DNA from: Oscillospiraceae bacterium
Lineage (GTDB): Bacteria > Bacillota > Clostridia > Oscillospirales > Ruminococcaceae
Direction: 5' to 3'
Length of the DNA stretch: 49,399 bases
Assembly: GCA_014799365.1 (NCBI GenBank)
Contig: JAAVIF010000069.1
Span: forward strand, 1-49,399
The notes beneath the pieces are model-generated. The model made no database searches. It was not told the origin of the DNA and was given only the letters and a program-made list of their open reading frames with translations. The position numbers and the translations under genes were made by a program. This document shows positions 26,261 through 34,645 of the stretch, one piece after another (position 1 is the stretch's first letter; each line of letters begins with the position of its first letter).

Positions 26261-27249
26261 CGGACGCATTTATTTTTGCGGCGAACGCGGTGCTGCCTAT
26301 CGTACTGATGATAGCTTTAGGCTACTTCTTTAAAAGAATAGGACTTTTGAATCAGGGCTTTCTTGACGTGGGCAACAAGCTCACCTTTCGGGTGCTTATC
26401 CCCGCGCTGCTTTATTGCAATATTTACGGAATAGGCAGTCTGGGTGAGATAAACCTCGTCTTTGTGCTTTACGGTCTTGCGGCGGTCGTTTCGATTTTTC
26501 TTATTTCGACCTTGGTCACCTGCTTGTTTACAAAGGACAGCGGAAAAAGGGGTGCTTTGATACAGGCCACCTTTCGTTCCAACTACGCGATAATAGGGCT
26601 TCCCTTGGCCTCGGCTCTTTTCGGTGACAAAGGAGCGGCCGCGGCGGGTGTGATGTCGGCGTTCTGCGTGCCGCTGTTTAATATATTGGCGGTAGTGACC
26701 TTAACGATATTCAATAACGACAGTCAAAAGAAAAGGATCGACATTAAAAAGATACTTATCGGTATTATCAAAAACCCGCTGATAATAGGAACGGTTCTGG
26801 GACTGCTTACCCTTGCGGTGCGGGAGCTGTTTGTACAGTGGGGCGTTGATTTCAGATTAAAGGATATTGAATTTCTGTATAAGACCTTGGAAAATCTAAA
26901 ATCCATTTGTACCCCTTTTGCGCTTATAGTCTTAGGCGGAAAATTTGAGTTTTCGGCGGTAAAAAGACAGCTTAAGCACATTGTTTTCGGTACTCTTATG
27001 CGTACCGTGGCGGTACCCGTGATCGCTTTGTCCGTTGCGTACTTTTTCATTCCCGGACTTTCGGGCGAGCATTTCGCGACCTATGTGGCGGTTTTCGGAA
27101 CTCCCGTCGCGGTAGCAAGCGCGATCATGGCGAAGGAAATGGGCGCGGACGACGAGCTGGCGGGTCAGCTGGTGGTCTGGACCAGCTTGGTCAGCACGGT
27201 AACGATTTTTATCTATGTTGTGATTTTTCGAGCGATCGGAGTATTTTAA
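26257..27249 (+). CDS. AEC family transporter (auxin efflux carrier type)
   Basis: A 330-residue membrane carrier with about ten helices and the AEC/PIN-like repeated fold. Recognisable parts are the opening LPIVLMIALGYFFKRIGLL and TFRSNYAIIGLPLASALFG. Bacterial members move organic acids such as malate. Overlap with the GH4 gene suggests it moves a uronate, a monomer or a product of their breakdown; the substrate is inference. A second AEC gene lies at 47,076. Confidence 0.88.
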   Translation: MTDAFIFAANAVLPIVLMIALGYFFKRIGLLNQGFLDVGNKLTFRVLIPALLYCNIYGIGSLGEINLVFVLYGLAAVVSIFLISTLVTCLFTKDSGKRGALIQATFRSNYAIIGLPLASALFGDKGAAAAGVMSAFCVPLFNILAVVTLTIFNNDSQKKRIDIKKILIGIIKNPLIIGTVLGLLTLAVRELFVQWGVDFRLKDIEFLYKTLENLKSICTPFALIVLGGKFEFSAVKRQLKHIVFGTLMRTVAVPVIALSVAYFFIPGLSGEHFATYVAVFGTPVAVASAIMAKEMGADDELAGQLVVWTSLVSTVTIFIYVVIFRAIGVF

Positions 27250-27323
27250 TACAGAAATATCCGTTTTGTCCATAAAGTTCAGCGGTTTTGCACTCGCTTT
27301 TTCGGGCAATCGGATATAAGATT

Positions 27324-27435
27324 ATACTGATTCTATCTTAAAAAGGTTTTACCTTTTTAAGATAGAATCACACCCAAAGCACTATTTCTAAATTAACCTC
27401 TAAAATTTACAATCATTTTAATTTAGAAATAGTAT
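27324..27435 (-). repeat. Two-hairpin repeat family, divergent copy f (reverse orientation)
   Basis: Keeps ATACT/AGTAT ends and the hinge (read forward, TAGTGCTTTGGGTGTGAT), but both arms have new sequence: GATTCTATCTTAAAAAGG pairs with CCTTTTTAAGATAGAATC, and TATTTCTAAATT pairs with AATTTAGAAATA. Paired arms with changed sequence are strong evidence that the structure is what is conserved. It lies between the AEC carrier and kduD. Confidence 0.8.
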
Positions 27436-27442
27436 TAAAGGT

Positions 27443-27478
27443 AGATAACGTGCTTAAAGGAAAAGCACTTTCTTATCT
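27443..27478 (+). promoter_or_regulatory. Leader hairpin before kduD
   Basis: AGATAA and TGCTT (27,443-27,455) pair with AAGCA and TTATCT (27,463-27,478) around an AAAGGAA loop. It is 33 bases upstream of the kduD start and has no U-run. Possible role: mRNA stability or a protein site. Confidence 0.3.
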
Positions 27479-27511
27479 AAAAAATGAATAATATTTTCGG
27501 AGGTAAACAGT

Positions 27512-28267
27512 ATGATACTGGACAAATTCAGTCTGAACGGCAAAGTGGCAATTGTAACGGGCAGCGACACGGGACTTGGACAGGGCTTTTCAAAAGCATT
27601 TGTCGAAGCAGGCGCAAAGGTTTTGGGCGTTTCGGTGGTTCCCAGCACGGCAACACAGGAAATGCTCGGAAAGGAAAACTTCGAATTTATTACAGCGGAT
27701 CTTTCCACACTTGATCCCATTGACAGCATTATTCAAAAGGCGTTGGACGTATTCGGACACATTGATATTCTCGTAAACAACGCGGGAATCATCAAGCGCG
27801 AGGATACTATCGATTTCAGCGTGGAAAATTGGGACAGCGTTATCAATGTAAATCTGCGTACCCTTTTCTTCCTTTCACAGGCTGTTGCAAAGCAGTTCAT
27901 GAAGCAGAACAGCGGCGGCAAGATTATTTCCGTTGCAAGCATGCTTTCTTATCAGGGCGGTATCCGCGTTCCCAGCTACACCGCAAGCAAATCGGCGGTT
28001 AAGGGAATCACAATGACTATGGCTAACGAGTGGGCTCAGCACGGTATCAATGTAAACGCTATCGCTCCCGGATATATGGCTACAAACAACACTAAGGCAC
28101 TTCGTGCGGACGCGGACAGAAGCGAAGCTATTCTTGACCGTATTCCCGCGGGACGCTGGGGAACTCCCGACGATATTATGGGCGCGGCGGTATTCCTTGC
28201 TTCCTCAGCCAGCGATTATGTTAACGGCTTTACTCTTGCGGTTGACGGCGGCTGGCTCGGCAGATAA
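27512..28267 (+). CDS. kduD: 2-dehydro-3-deoxy-D-gluconate 5-dehydrogenase (KduD)
   Basis: A 251-residue short-chain dehydrogenase. The NAD(P)-binding glycine motif is GSDTGLGQG (17-25), NNAGI follows, and the catalytic Tyr-x-x-x-Lys is Y156/K160 in SYTASKSA. KduD reduces 2,5-diketo-3-deoxygluconate to 2-keto-3-deoxygluconate (KDG), the step after KduI in unsaturated uronate breakdown. Length is typical. TCGGAGGTAAAC precedes the ATG. It starts the run kduD-aldolase-kdgK-TIM barrel-kduI. Confidence 0.92.
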   Translation: MILDKFSLNGKVAIVTGSDTGLGQGFSKAFVEAGAKVLGVSVVPSTATQEMLGKENFEFITADLSTLDPIDSIIQKALDVFGHIDILVNNAGIIKREDTIDFSVENWDSVINVNLRTLFFLSQAVAKQFMKQNSGGKIISVASMLSYQGGIRVPSYTASKSAVKGITMTMANEWAQHGINVNAIAPGYMATNNTKALRADADRSEAILDRIPAGRWGTPDDIMGAAVFLASSASDYVNGFTLAVDGGWLGR

Positions 28268-28326
28268 CGGCCTGTAACCAATCCGGCATACATTATTACA
28301 AAAACGATTCGGAGGACAAGGATATT

Positions 28327-29298
28327 ATGGATATGAAAGCTTTTCAAGAGCAGCTTGAATGTACGGGAATCATACCCGTTATCAAGCTTGAAGATACATC
28401 AAAGGCGGTAGAGCTTGCAAAGGCACTTCGTGCGGGCGGGATCAACGCCGCGGAGGTAACCTTCCGCGCCGAGGGCGCAGACAAGGTCATTTCAGATATG
28501 ACCAAGGCGTTCCCCGATATGCTTGTAGGCGCGGGTACGGTTCTCACCGTTGACCAATGCGACAAGGCGATAGCGGCGGGAGCTAAGTTCTGCGTGGCTC
28601 CCGGTCTTAACGCGAAAGTGGTTAAGCATTGTCTTGATAAGGGCGTTCCTTTTGCTCCAGGCGTTGCCAACGGCAGTCAGATCGAGGAAGCTATGGAGCT
28701 GGGACTTGATTTCGTTAAGTTCTTCCCCGCCGAACAGGCAGGCGGTCTCGCTTACATCAAGGCGGTTTCCGCGCCTTATTCCAATATGAAATTTATGCCC
28801 ACCGGCGGCGTTAATGAAAATAATCTGAATACCTATCTCGGCTTTAAGAAAATAATATGCTGCGGCGGAAGCTGGATAGTTCCCGACAAGCTGATAAAAG
28901 CGGATAAGTGGGACGAAATAACCGCGCTTTGCCGTACCGCCGTTAACAAAATGCTCGATTTCAGCGTTGCGCATGTCGGCATCAACTGCGAAAACGAAGA
29001 CGAGGCTAAGGCTGCCACGGCAATGTTTGCCAAAATGTTTGGCTGGGAGCAGAAGGTCGGCAACAGCAGCGTATTTGCGGGAAGCTATATCGAGTGCATG
29101 AAAACTCCCTTCAGGGGCAAAAACGGTCACATTGCGGTTGCCACAAACAGCGTTCGCAGAGCGGTTTACCAGCTTAAAAGCATGGGCGTGGAGGCGGATA
29201 TGGATTCCGCTAAATACGATGCCGACGGCAGAATGACCGTAGTTTACTTGAAGGACGAGTTCGGCGGGTTTGCGGTTCATCTTGTTGAGAAAAAATAA
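28327..29298 (+). CDS. KDPG aldolase fused to a VOC (glyoxalase-like) domain
   Basis: A 323-residue two-domain protein. Residues 1-205 are a KDPG/KHG aldolase that splits KDPG into pyruvate and glyceraldehyde-3-phosphate. The Schiff-base Lys is K131 in FVKFFPAEQAGG, with E43 and R47 in EVTFRAEGA. Residues 212-323 look like a vicinal-oxygen-chelate domain: opening VAHVGINCENEDEA and ending FGGFAVHLVEKK. E. coli Eda lacks this extra domain. The added domain may bind a metal or sugar acid, but its function is unknown. It sits between kduD and the KDG kinase gene, as the pathway expects. Confidence 0.9.
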   Translation: MDMKAFQEQLECTGIIPVIKLEDTSKAVELAKALRAGGINAAEVTFRAEGADKVISDMTKAFPDMLVGAGTVLTVDQCDKAIAAGAKFCVAPGLNAKVVKHCLDKGVPFAPGVANGSQIEEAMELGLDFVKFFPAEQAGGLAYIKAVSAPYSNMKFMPTGGVNENNLNTYLGFKKIICCGGSWIVPDKLIKADKWDEITALCRTAVNKMLDFSVAHVGINCENEDEAKAATAMFAKMFGWEQKVGNSSVFAGSYIECMKTPFRGKNGHIAVATNSVRRAVYQLKSMGVEADMDSAKYDADGRMTVVYLKDEFGGFAVHLVEKK

Positions 29299-29340
29299 AA
29301 ACTAATCACCTACCCATAAAAACAAAGGAGATATTCAGAT

Positions 29341-30372
29341 ATGGCTAAAATAGTCACAATGGGTGAAATCATGCTCAGACTTTCCACCCCAAACAACGAA
29401 AAATTTATCCAGGCGGACGAATTTGACATCAACTACGGCGGCGGTGAAGCCAATGTTGCGGTTTCCCTCGCGAACTACGGTCATAACGCCGAATTTGTAA
29501 CCGCTGTTCCCGACAACCCGATCGGTATGTGCGCAATTGCCGCTCTCAGAAAGTACGGCGTTGAGACCAAGCATATCGCAAAGTGCGGTGAAAGACTGGG
29601 TATTTATTTCCTTGAAACAGGCGCGTCAATGAGAGCCTCCAACGTTGTATACGACAGAGCTCATTCCTCTATCGCGACCGCCGACGCATCCAACTTCGAT
29701 TTTGACGATATATTCAAGGACGCCGACTGGTTCCACTTTACGGGCATCACTCCCGCTATTTCCGATCTGGCGGCAGAGGTTACGGAAGTAGCTTTAAAGG
29801 CTGCAAAGAAGCACAATGTTACCGTTTCGGTCGACTTGAATTTCCGCAAAAAGCTGTGGTCGTCGGAAAAGGCTCAGAAGGTTATGACAAACCTTATGCA
29901 GTATGTTGACGTTTGCATCGGAAACGAAGAGGACGCTGAAAAGGTTCTCGGCTTTAAGCCCGGAGCTACCGATGTTACCAAGGGTGAGTTAGAGCTTAGC
30001 GGCTATGTTGATATATTCAATCAGATGGCTGATAAATTCGGCTTTAAGTATATCATATCCTCACTTCGTGAAAGTCATTCCGCTTCCAACAACGACTGGT
30101 CAGCTTGCATCATGGACGGTAAAACAAGAGAATTTTATCACTCCAGAAAGTACAACATCAATCCTATCGTTGACCGCGTAGGCGGCGGCGACTCTTTCGC
30201 GGGCGGACTTATCTGCGGTCTTGCCGACGGCAAGGATTTCAAGTCCGCGCTTGAATTTGCGGTTGCGGCTTCCGCTCTTAAGCACACTATCCCCGGCGAC
30301 TTCAACTTAGTTACCCGTGCGGAGGTTGAGACCCTTGCGGGCGGCGACGCTTCGGGACGTGTACAAAGATGA
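29341..30372 (+). CDS. kdgK: 2-keto-3-deoxygluconate kinase (PfkB family)
   Basis: A 343-residue PfkB-family sugar kinase that phosphorylates KDG to KDPG. The N-terminal substrate region has YGGGEANVAVSLANYG. The C-terminal anion-hole motif is GGGDSFAGG, with the catalytic base D284. Context (aldolase upstream, kduI downstream) makes KDG the likely substrate rather than another sugar. It is slightly longer than typical KdgK (about 310-320). It overlaps the TIM-barrel gene by 4 bases (ATGA). Confidence 0.9.
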   Translation: MAKIVTMGEIMLRLSTPNNEKFIQADEFDINYGGGEANVAVSLANYGHNAEFVTAVPDNPIGMCAIAALRKYGVETKHIAKCGERLGIYFLETGASMRASNVVYDRAHSSIATADASNFDFDDIFKDADWFHFTGITPAISDLAAEVTEVALKAAKKHNVTVSVDLNFRKKLWSSEKAQKVMTNLMQYVDVCIGNEEDAEKVLGFKPGATDVTKGELELSGYVDIFNQMADKFGFKYIISSLRESHSASNNDWSACIMDGKTREFYHSRKYNINPIVDRVGGGDSFAGGLICGLADGKDFKSALEFAVAASALKHTIPGDFNLVTRAEVETLAGGDASGRVQR

Positions 30373-31208
30373 TGAAGCTGTTTATACGCGCTCACGATCT
30401 TGGGGTAAAAAACGAGGATAATGTTGCCGGCAGACTTGAGGAATTGGGGCTTGAAGGCGTTCAGCTGGTTGCCTATAAGGTGCTTGAGGACGTAACCTAT
30501 ACACCGAACGCGGCAACAAAGGAGCGCGCCGAAAAATTCGCGGAGGTCTTTAAGGCTCACGGAAAGACAGTTCCCCTTATCGGAGCGTACTTTAACCCCG
30601 TTCACCCCAACGAGGAAAAGATAAAAAACGGTATCGCGGTGTTCAAGGATTACCTCAAAGTCGGAAAGTACTTCGGCTGCAATATCGTAGGCTCGGAAAC
30701 GGGATCATACAACGGAGATAAGTGGACGTATCACCCCGAAAACCGCACAGAGGAAGCACTGAACAGAGTAATAAAAACCTTTTCGGAGCTGTGCGGATAT
30801 GCCGAGGAACAGGGTATGTACGTCGGCATGGAGGGCGCGTTCGGTCACGTTTGCTACGACGTAAAAACACTTGACCGCGCCGTTAAAAGCATAGGTGCGG
30901 ACAATATAAAAATCATATTTGATCTGTACAATTATATGGACAAATCAAATGTTGACAAAATGTATGATATTCTTGCCGAGGGGCTTCAGACCTTCGGCGA
31001 CAGAATATGCGTGTTCCACATTAAGGACTGTATTATTGCCGAGGACGGTTCACTTAAACAGTGCGGTGTGGGAAAGGGTATTTTTGATTATTCCCGTATT
31101 CTTTCGGAGATCAAAAAGGTATGCCCCGACGCAAATCTTGTTTTTGAGGGTACAACGGGGGAGGATATTCCCTTTGCGGTTTCCCATATGAAGCAAAGAT
31201 TACAATAG
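30369..31208 (+). CDS. TIM-barrel sugar isomerase/epimerase-like protein (AP endonuclease 2 fold)
   Basis: A 279-residue protein of the xylose-isomerase-like TIM barrel group. The likely metal ligands lie on barrel strands: Glu in GMYVGMEGAFGH, Asp in KIIFDLYNYMD, His in CVFHIKDC and Glu in NLVFEGTTGED. Members isomerise or epimerise keto-sugars, or are inosose dehydratases. It is coupled by a 4-base overlap to the KDG kinase gene, so it should act on a uronate intermediate, but I cannot name the reaction. The pathway drawn from the other genes has no gap that it must fill. Confidence 0.8.
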   Translation: MMKLFIRAHDLGVKNEDNVAGRLEELGLEGVQLVAYKVLEDVTYTPNAATKERAEKFAEVFKAHGKTVPLIGAYFNPVHPNEEKIKNGIAVFKDYLKVGKYFGCNIVGSETGSYNGDKWTYHPENRTEEALNRVIKTFSELCGYAEEQGMYVGMEGAFGHVCYDVKTLDRAVKSIGADNIKIIFDLYNYMDKSNVDKMYDILAEGLQTFGDRICVFHIKDCIIAEDGSLKQCGVGKGIFDYSRILSEIKKVCPDANLVFEGTTGEDIPFAVSHMKQRLQ

Positions 31209-31224
31209 GAAAGGAATGATAATT

Positions 31225-32061
31225 ATGACCTTAGATATCAGATACGCCAATCACCCCGACGATTCAAAGCATTACGACACCGAGGCACTGAGAAAAAACT
31301 ACCTTATTGAAAAAGTATTCGTTAAGGACGAAATTTCTCTCACCTATTCTCATCAGGACAGAATGATAGCCGGCGGCGCAATGCCCGTTGACAAAGAGCT
31401 TTCATTGGGCAGCACCAAGGAGCTTGGCACCGAGTACTTTCTGGAAAGACGCGAGATGGGTATCATCAATGTCGGCGGCAAGGGAACGGTAGTGCTTGAC
31501 GGTACGGAATACGTTCTGAATTTCAAGGACGGACTTTATATAGGAATGGGTACAAAGGAGATCGTGTTCAAATCCGAGGACGGTTCAAAGCCCGCAAAGT
31601 TCTATATCAATTCCTGCCCCGCTCATCAGACCTGCCCCACCGTTTACATTACCAAGGATAAGGCAGTACACAGACCTTTGGGTACCGCCGAAAACATGAA
31701 CAAGAGAGTTGTAAATCAGTATGTTAATCCCGCTGTATGCGCAAGCTGTCAGCTTGCTATGGGAATGACCGAGCTTGCACCGGGCAGCAGCTGGAATACA
31801 ATGCCCTCACACACTCATGAGAGAAGAATGGAGGTTTACTTCTACTTCGAGCTGGAGGACGACAACGTGGTATTCCATATGATGGGTCAGCCTCAGGAAA
31901 CACGTCACATAATCCTTCATAATGAGCAGGCGGTCATTTCCCCCAGCTGGTCGATACACAGCGGCACGGCAACCAGCAATTACACCTTTATCTGGGGCAT
32001 GTGCGGAGAAAACCAGACCTATGACGATATGGACAATATCGGAAACCTTGACTTAAAATAA
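31225..32061 (+). CDS. kduI: 5-dehydro-4-deoxy-D-glucuronate isomerase (KduI)
   Basis: A 278-residue cupin-type isomerase converting 5-keto-4-deoxyuronate to 2,5-diketo-3-deoxygluconate, the substrate of KduD. Zinc ligands are H196, H198 and E203 in HTHERRMEVYFYF, and H245 in WSIHSG. These have the same numbers as in E. coli KduI, which supports the ATG at 31,225 over an ATG at 31,216. AGGAAAGG is also at better spacing for 31,225. It completes the unsaturated branch. Confidence 0.94.
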   Translation: MTLDIRYANHPDDSKHYDTEALRKNYLIEKVFVKDEISLTYSHQDRMIAGGAMPVDKELSLGSTKELGTEYFLERREMGIINVGGKGTVVLDGTEYVLNFKDGLYIGMGTKEIVFKSEDGSKPAKFYINSCPAHQTCPTVYITKDKAVHRPLGTAENMNKRVVNQYVNPAVCASCQLAMGMTELAPGSSWNTMPSHTHERRMEVYFYFELEDDNVVFHMMGQPQETRHIILHNEQAVISPSWSIHSGTATSNYTFIWGMCGENQTYDDMDNIGNLDLK

Positions 32062-32119
32062 ATTCATTTCATAATTCCGTCGCGTGCGGAAAAAACCATA
32101 GAAAAGTGAGAGTACTGTT

Positions 32120-33229
32120 ATGGCATATTTAACATTAAGAGGAATCAACAAAATTTACCCGAACGGTTATCATGCTGTTCACGACTTCAACTTGGAGATC
32201 GAAAAAGGTGAATTTATCGTATTTGTCGGCTCATCGGGCTGCGGTAAATCCACAACCCTGCGTATGATCGCGGGGCTTGAAAACATCAGTAAGGGCGATT
32301 TTTTAATTGACGGCGTAAGAGCCAATGAAAAGGGTCCTCGCGAGCGCGGTGTTGCTATGGTTTTTCAAAGCTATGCGCTGTATCCGCACATGTCGGTTTA
32401 CGACAACCTTGCGTTCGGTCTTACGCTTCAGGGCGTTGACGATGACGTTATCGAAAAAAAGGTTTTGAATACCGCAAAGATATTGGGCTTGACAGATTAT
32501 CTCGACAGAAAGCCCCGCGCTCTTTCGGGCGGTCAAAGACAGAGAGTTGCGGTAGGACGCGCGATTATCCGTAAGGTTGATATATTCCTTATGGACGAGC
32601 CGCTTTCCAACCTTGACGCCAAGCAGAGAGTTACAATGCGCTCCGAAATTACGCAGATCCACCGCGAAACTGGCGCGACCACCATTTACGTAACTCATGA
32701 CCAGACGGAAGCCATGACTATGGCGGACAGAATCGTCGTAATGAAGGACGGATACGTTCAGCAGGTGGGAACTCCCTATAACCTCTATTTCAATCCCGTT
32801 AATATGTTTGTGGCAGGTTTTATCGGCGAACCTCCCATGAACTTTATCGAGGAAACGCTTAAGGGCGGAAAGCTCGATATACAGGGGAATATCGTTGATC
32901 TTAACGCCATTGCGGATAAGAGCGTGCTGCAAAAGCACGAGGGCAAAAAGGTAGCCTTGGGCTTCCGTCCCGAAGCAATAAAGCTTGTGGGCAAGGAAGA
33001 CACAAGCAAGGCTTACAAAATTTCCTGCAAGGTCGAGCTTACCGAGCTTTTGGGCGATAACACCAACATTTATGTTGACATTAACGGAGTTAAGTCCATT
33101 CTTAAGGTAGATCCCCATGATTCTCCCGAAATGGACACCGACCTTGATTTCGCAATTCCCTACGAAAGCGTTTATCTCTTCGATAAGGAAACGGAAAAAC
33201 GTATCAAATTAAAAGAAAAAGACAAATAA
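32120..33229 (+). CDS. Second sugar ABC transporter ATPase, MsmK type
   Basis: A 369-residue ATPase. Walker A is GSSGCGKST (37-45), the signature LSGGQ is at 135-139, and Walker B is IFLMDE (155-160). The C-terminal TOBE-like part is longer than in the copy at 18,501. MsmK-type ATPases are often shared by several sugar importers. No permease is adjacent, so it may serve the permeases at 12,975-14,941 or others in the genome. It follows kduI by 58 bases. Confidence 0.93.
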   Translation: MAYLTLRGINKIYPNGYHAVHDFNLEIEKGEFIVFVGSSGCGKSTTLRMIAGLENISKGDFLIDGVRANEKGPRERGVAMVFQSYALYPHMSVYDNLAFGLTLQGVDDDVIEKKVLNTAKILGLTDYLDRKPRALSGGQRQRVAVGRAIIRKVDIFLMDEPLSNLDAKQRVTMRSEITQIHRETGATTIYVTHDQTEAMTMADRIVVMKDGYVQQVGTPYNLYFNPVNMFVAGFIGEPPMNFIEETLKGGKLDIQGNIVDLNAIADKSVLQKHEGKKVALGFRPEAIKLVGKEDTSKAYKISCKVELTELLGDNTNIYVDINGVKSILKVDPHDSPEMDTDLDFAIPYESVYLFDKETEKRIKLKEKDK

Positions 33230-33232
33230 AAT

Positions 33233-34633
33233 ATGGCAGGTACTTCGATTGTAAGTGAGAAGGACCGCAAACGGAGGGAATTTATCCTTAACGGCAGACC
33301 TATGGCTGTTGTTTTGAGTATTTCCCTTCCGTTGATTTTGCTGGGTGCGTTTTCCTACCTCAGCAGCATTATAGATACTGTTGTTGTTGCAAAAAGCGAT
33401 AATAACGCTCTGTCGTCCGTTGTAATGATCTCGCAGATAAAAAATCTGTTTACGGCTTTAGGCTCGGGCTTTGCAACGGGCGGCTCTATTATTGTTGCGC
33501 GGCTTATCGGAAGAAACGAATATGACAAAGCAAAGCAGGCGGCAAACACGGTGATCTCGATTTTTGCCTGCGGTGCGCTGCTGTTGGTGACCGTGCTTAT
33601 GCCGTTATCCAAAGGTATTTTGCTTCTTATGGGGCTTACCGAGGATATGGCGGAGGGCGGATTGGGCTATTTTCGTATTCAGCTGGTATCTATCGGCGTT
33701 TCGATGTTCAATACCGTTTTTCTCGGACTTGAAAAAGCAAGGGGAGCGACGGTCAATATTCTTTTTGTAAATATAATGTCAATGTCGCTGAAGCTGCTGT
33801 TTACCGTGGTTTTTGTTACCGTTTTGCAGCTTGGCACCGAAATGGTGGCTTTTTCAACGCTGTTGGCGGATATTTCCGTTACCTGCTACGGGGTGACAAT
33901 GCTGATAAGAAAACGCTATCTTTTTCACTATTCACTTAAAAATACACGGTTTAAAAGGGATTTTATCTTTCCGCTGTGCTCCATGTCGGTGCCTGTGTTT
34001 TTGGGAAAATTTGTTTTTTCAATGGGCAAGGTCATTGTCAATTCACTTGCCATAGGCTACGGCGAGGACGCGCCCGGCGCGCTTGGAGTATCCAATCAGA
34101 TAAGCGGCAGCGTTACCAATATCACCAACTGCACCGAGGATTCCGAATCCTCCATAGAAAGCTACAACCTGAGCGCGGGATATTACGGCAGAATGATCAG
34201 GATATTTTTCTGCACCCTGACGGTAAATCTCATAATATCCTCGGTGGGATTTCTGATACTTACCGTTTTTAAAGACAGTATTTCAATGTACTTTGCCGAC
34301 GGCGATCCCGAAAAAGCATTGCTTATCGGAAAGATATTCGGCTACGAAAGAATAGGGATAATAGCACTGGGAGTTAATGCCGCCGTAAACGGACTGATCT
34401 ACGGAATAGGCTACACAAAGCTTTCCATGATCTGTAATCTGGCGCGGCTTTTCGTGTTCCGAATACCCTCCATGCTGATAATGATAAACTGTTTTCCCGA
34501 AATGGGGGCGGAAAGTCTCGGAATCGCGATGCTTATTTCCAATGTGGGAATAGGGCTGATGTCGGTGGTTATAGGCACGGTGTGTCTTATTAAAGTAAAA
34601 AAACATAAAACCAAGGATAATGTTAAGTTATAG
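33233..34633 (+). CDS. MATE family efflux transporter
   Basis: A 466-residue, twelve-helix MATE exporter, with typical N-terminal LPLILLGAFSYLSSIID and a middle region GSGFATGGSIIVARLIGRNEYDKAKQ. MATE proteins export cationic drugs or metabolites using Na+ or H+ gradients. It starts 4 bases after the ABC ATPase stop and is 12 bases before uxaB, so it appears to be part of the uronate operon. Its substrate there is unknown. Confidence 0.88.
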   Translation: MAGTSIVSEKDRKRREFILNGRPMAVVLSISLPLILLGAFSYLSSIIDTVVVAKSDNNALSSVVMISQIKNLFTALGSGFATGGSIIVARLIGRNEYDKAKQAANTVISIFACGALLLVTVLMPLSKGILLLMGLTEDMAEGGLGYFRIQLVSIGVSMFNTVFLGLEKARGATVNILFVNIMSMSLKLLFTVVFVTVLQLGTEMVAFSTLLADISVTCYGVTMLIRKRYLFHYSLKNTRFKRDFIFPLCSMSVPVFLGKFVFSMGKVIVNSLAIGYGEDAPGALGVSNQISGSVTNITNCTEDSESSIESYNLSAGYYGRMIRIFFCTLTVNLIISSVGFLILTVFKDSISMYFADGDPEKALLIGKIFGYERIGIIALGVNAAVNGLIYGIGYTKLSMICNLARLFVFRIPSMLIMINCFPEMGAESLGIAMLISNVGIGLMSVVIGTVCLIKVKKHKTKDNVKL

Positions 34634-34645
34634 AAAGGGCATAAT

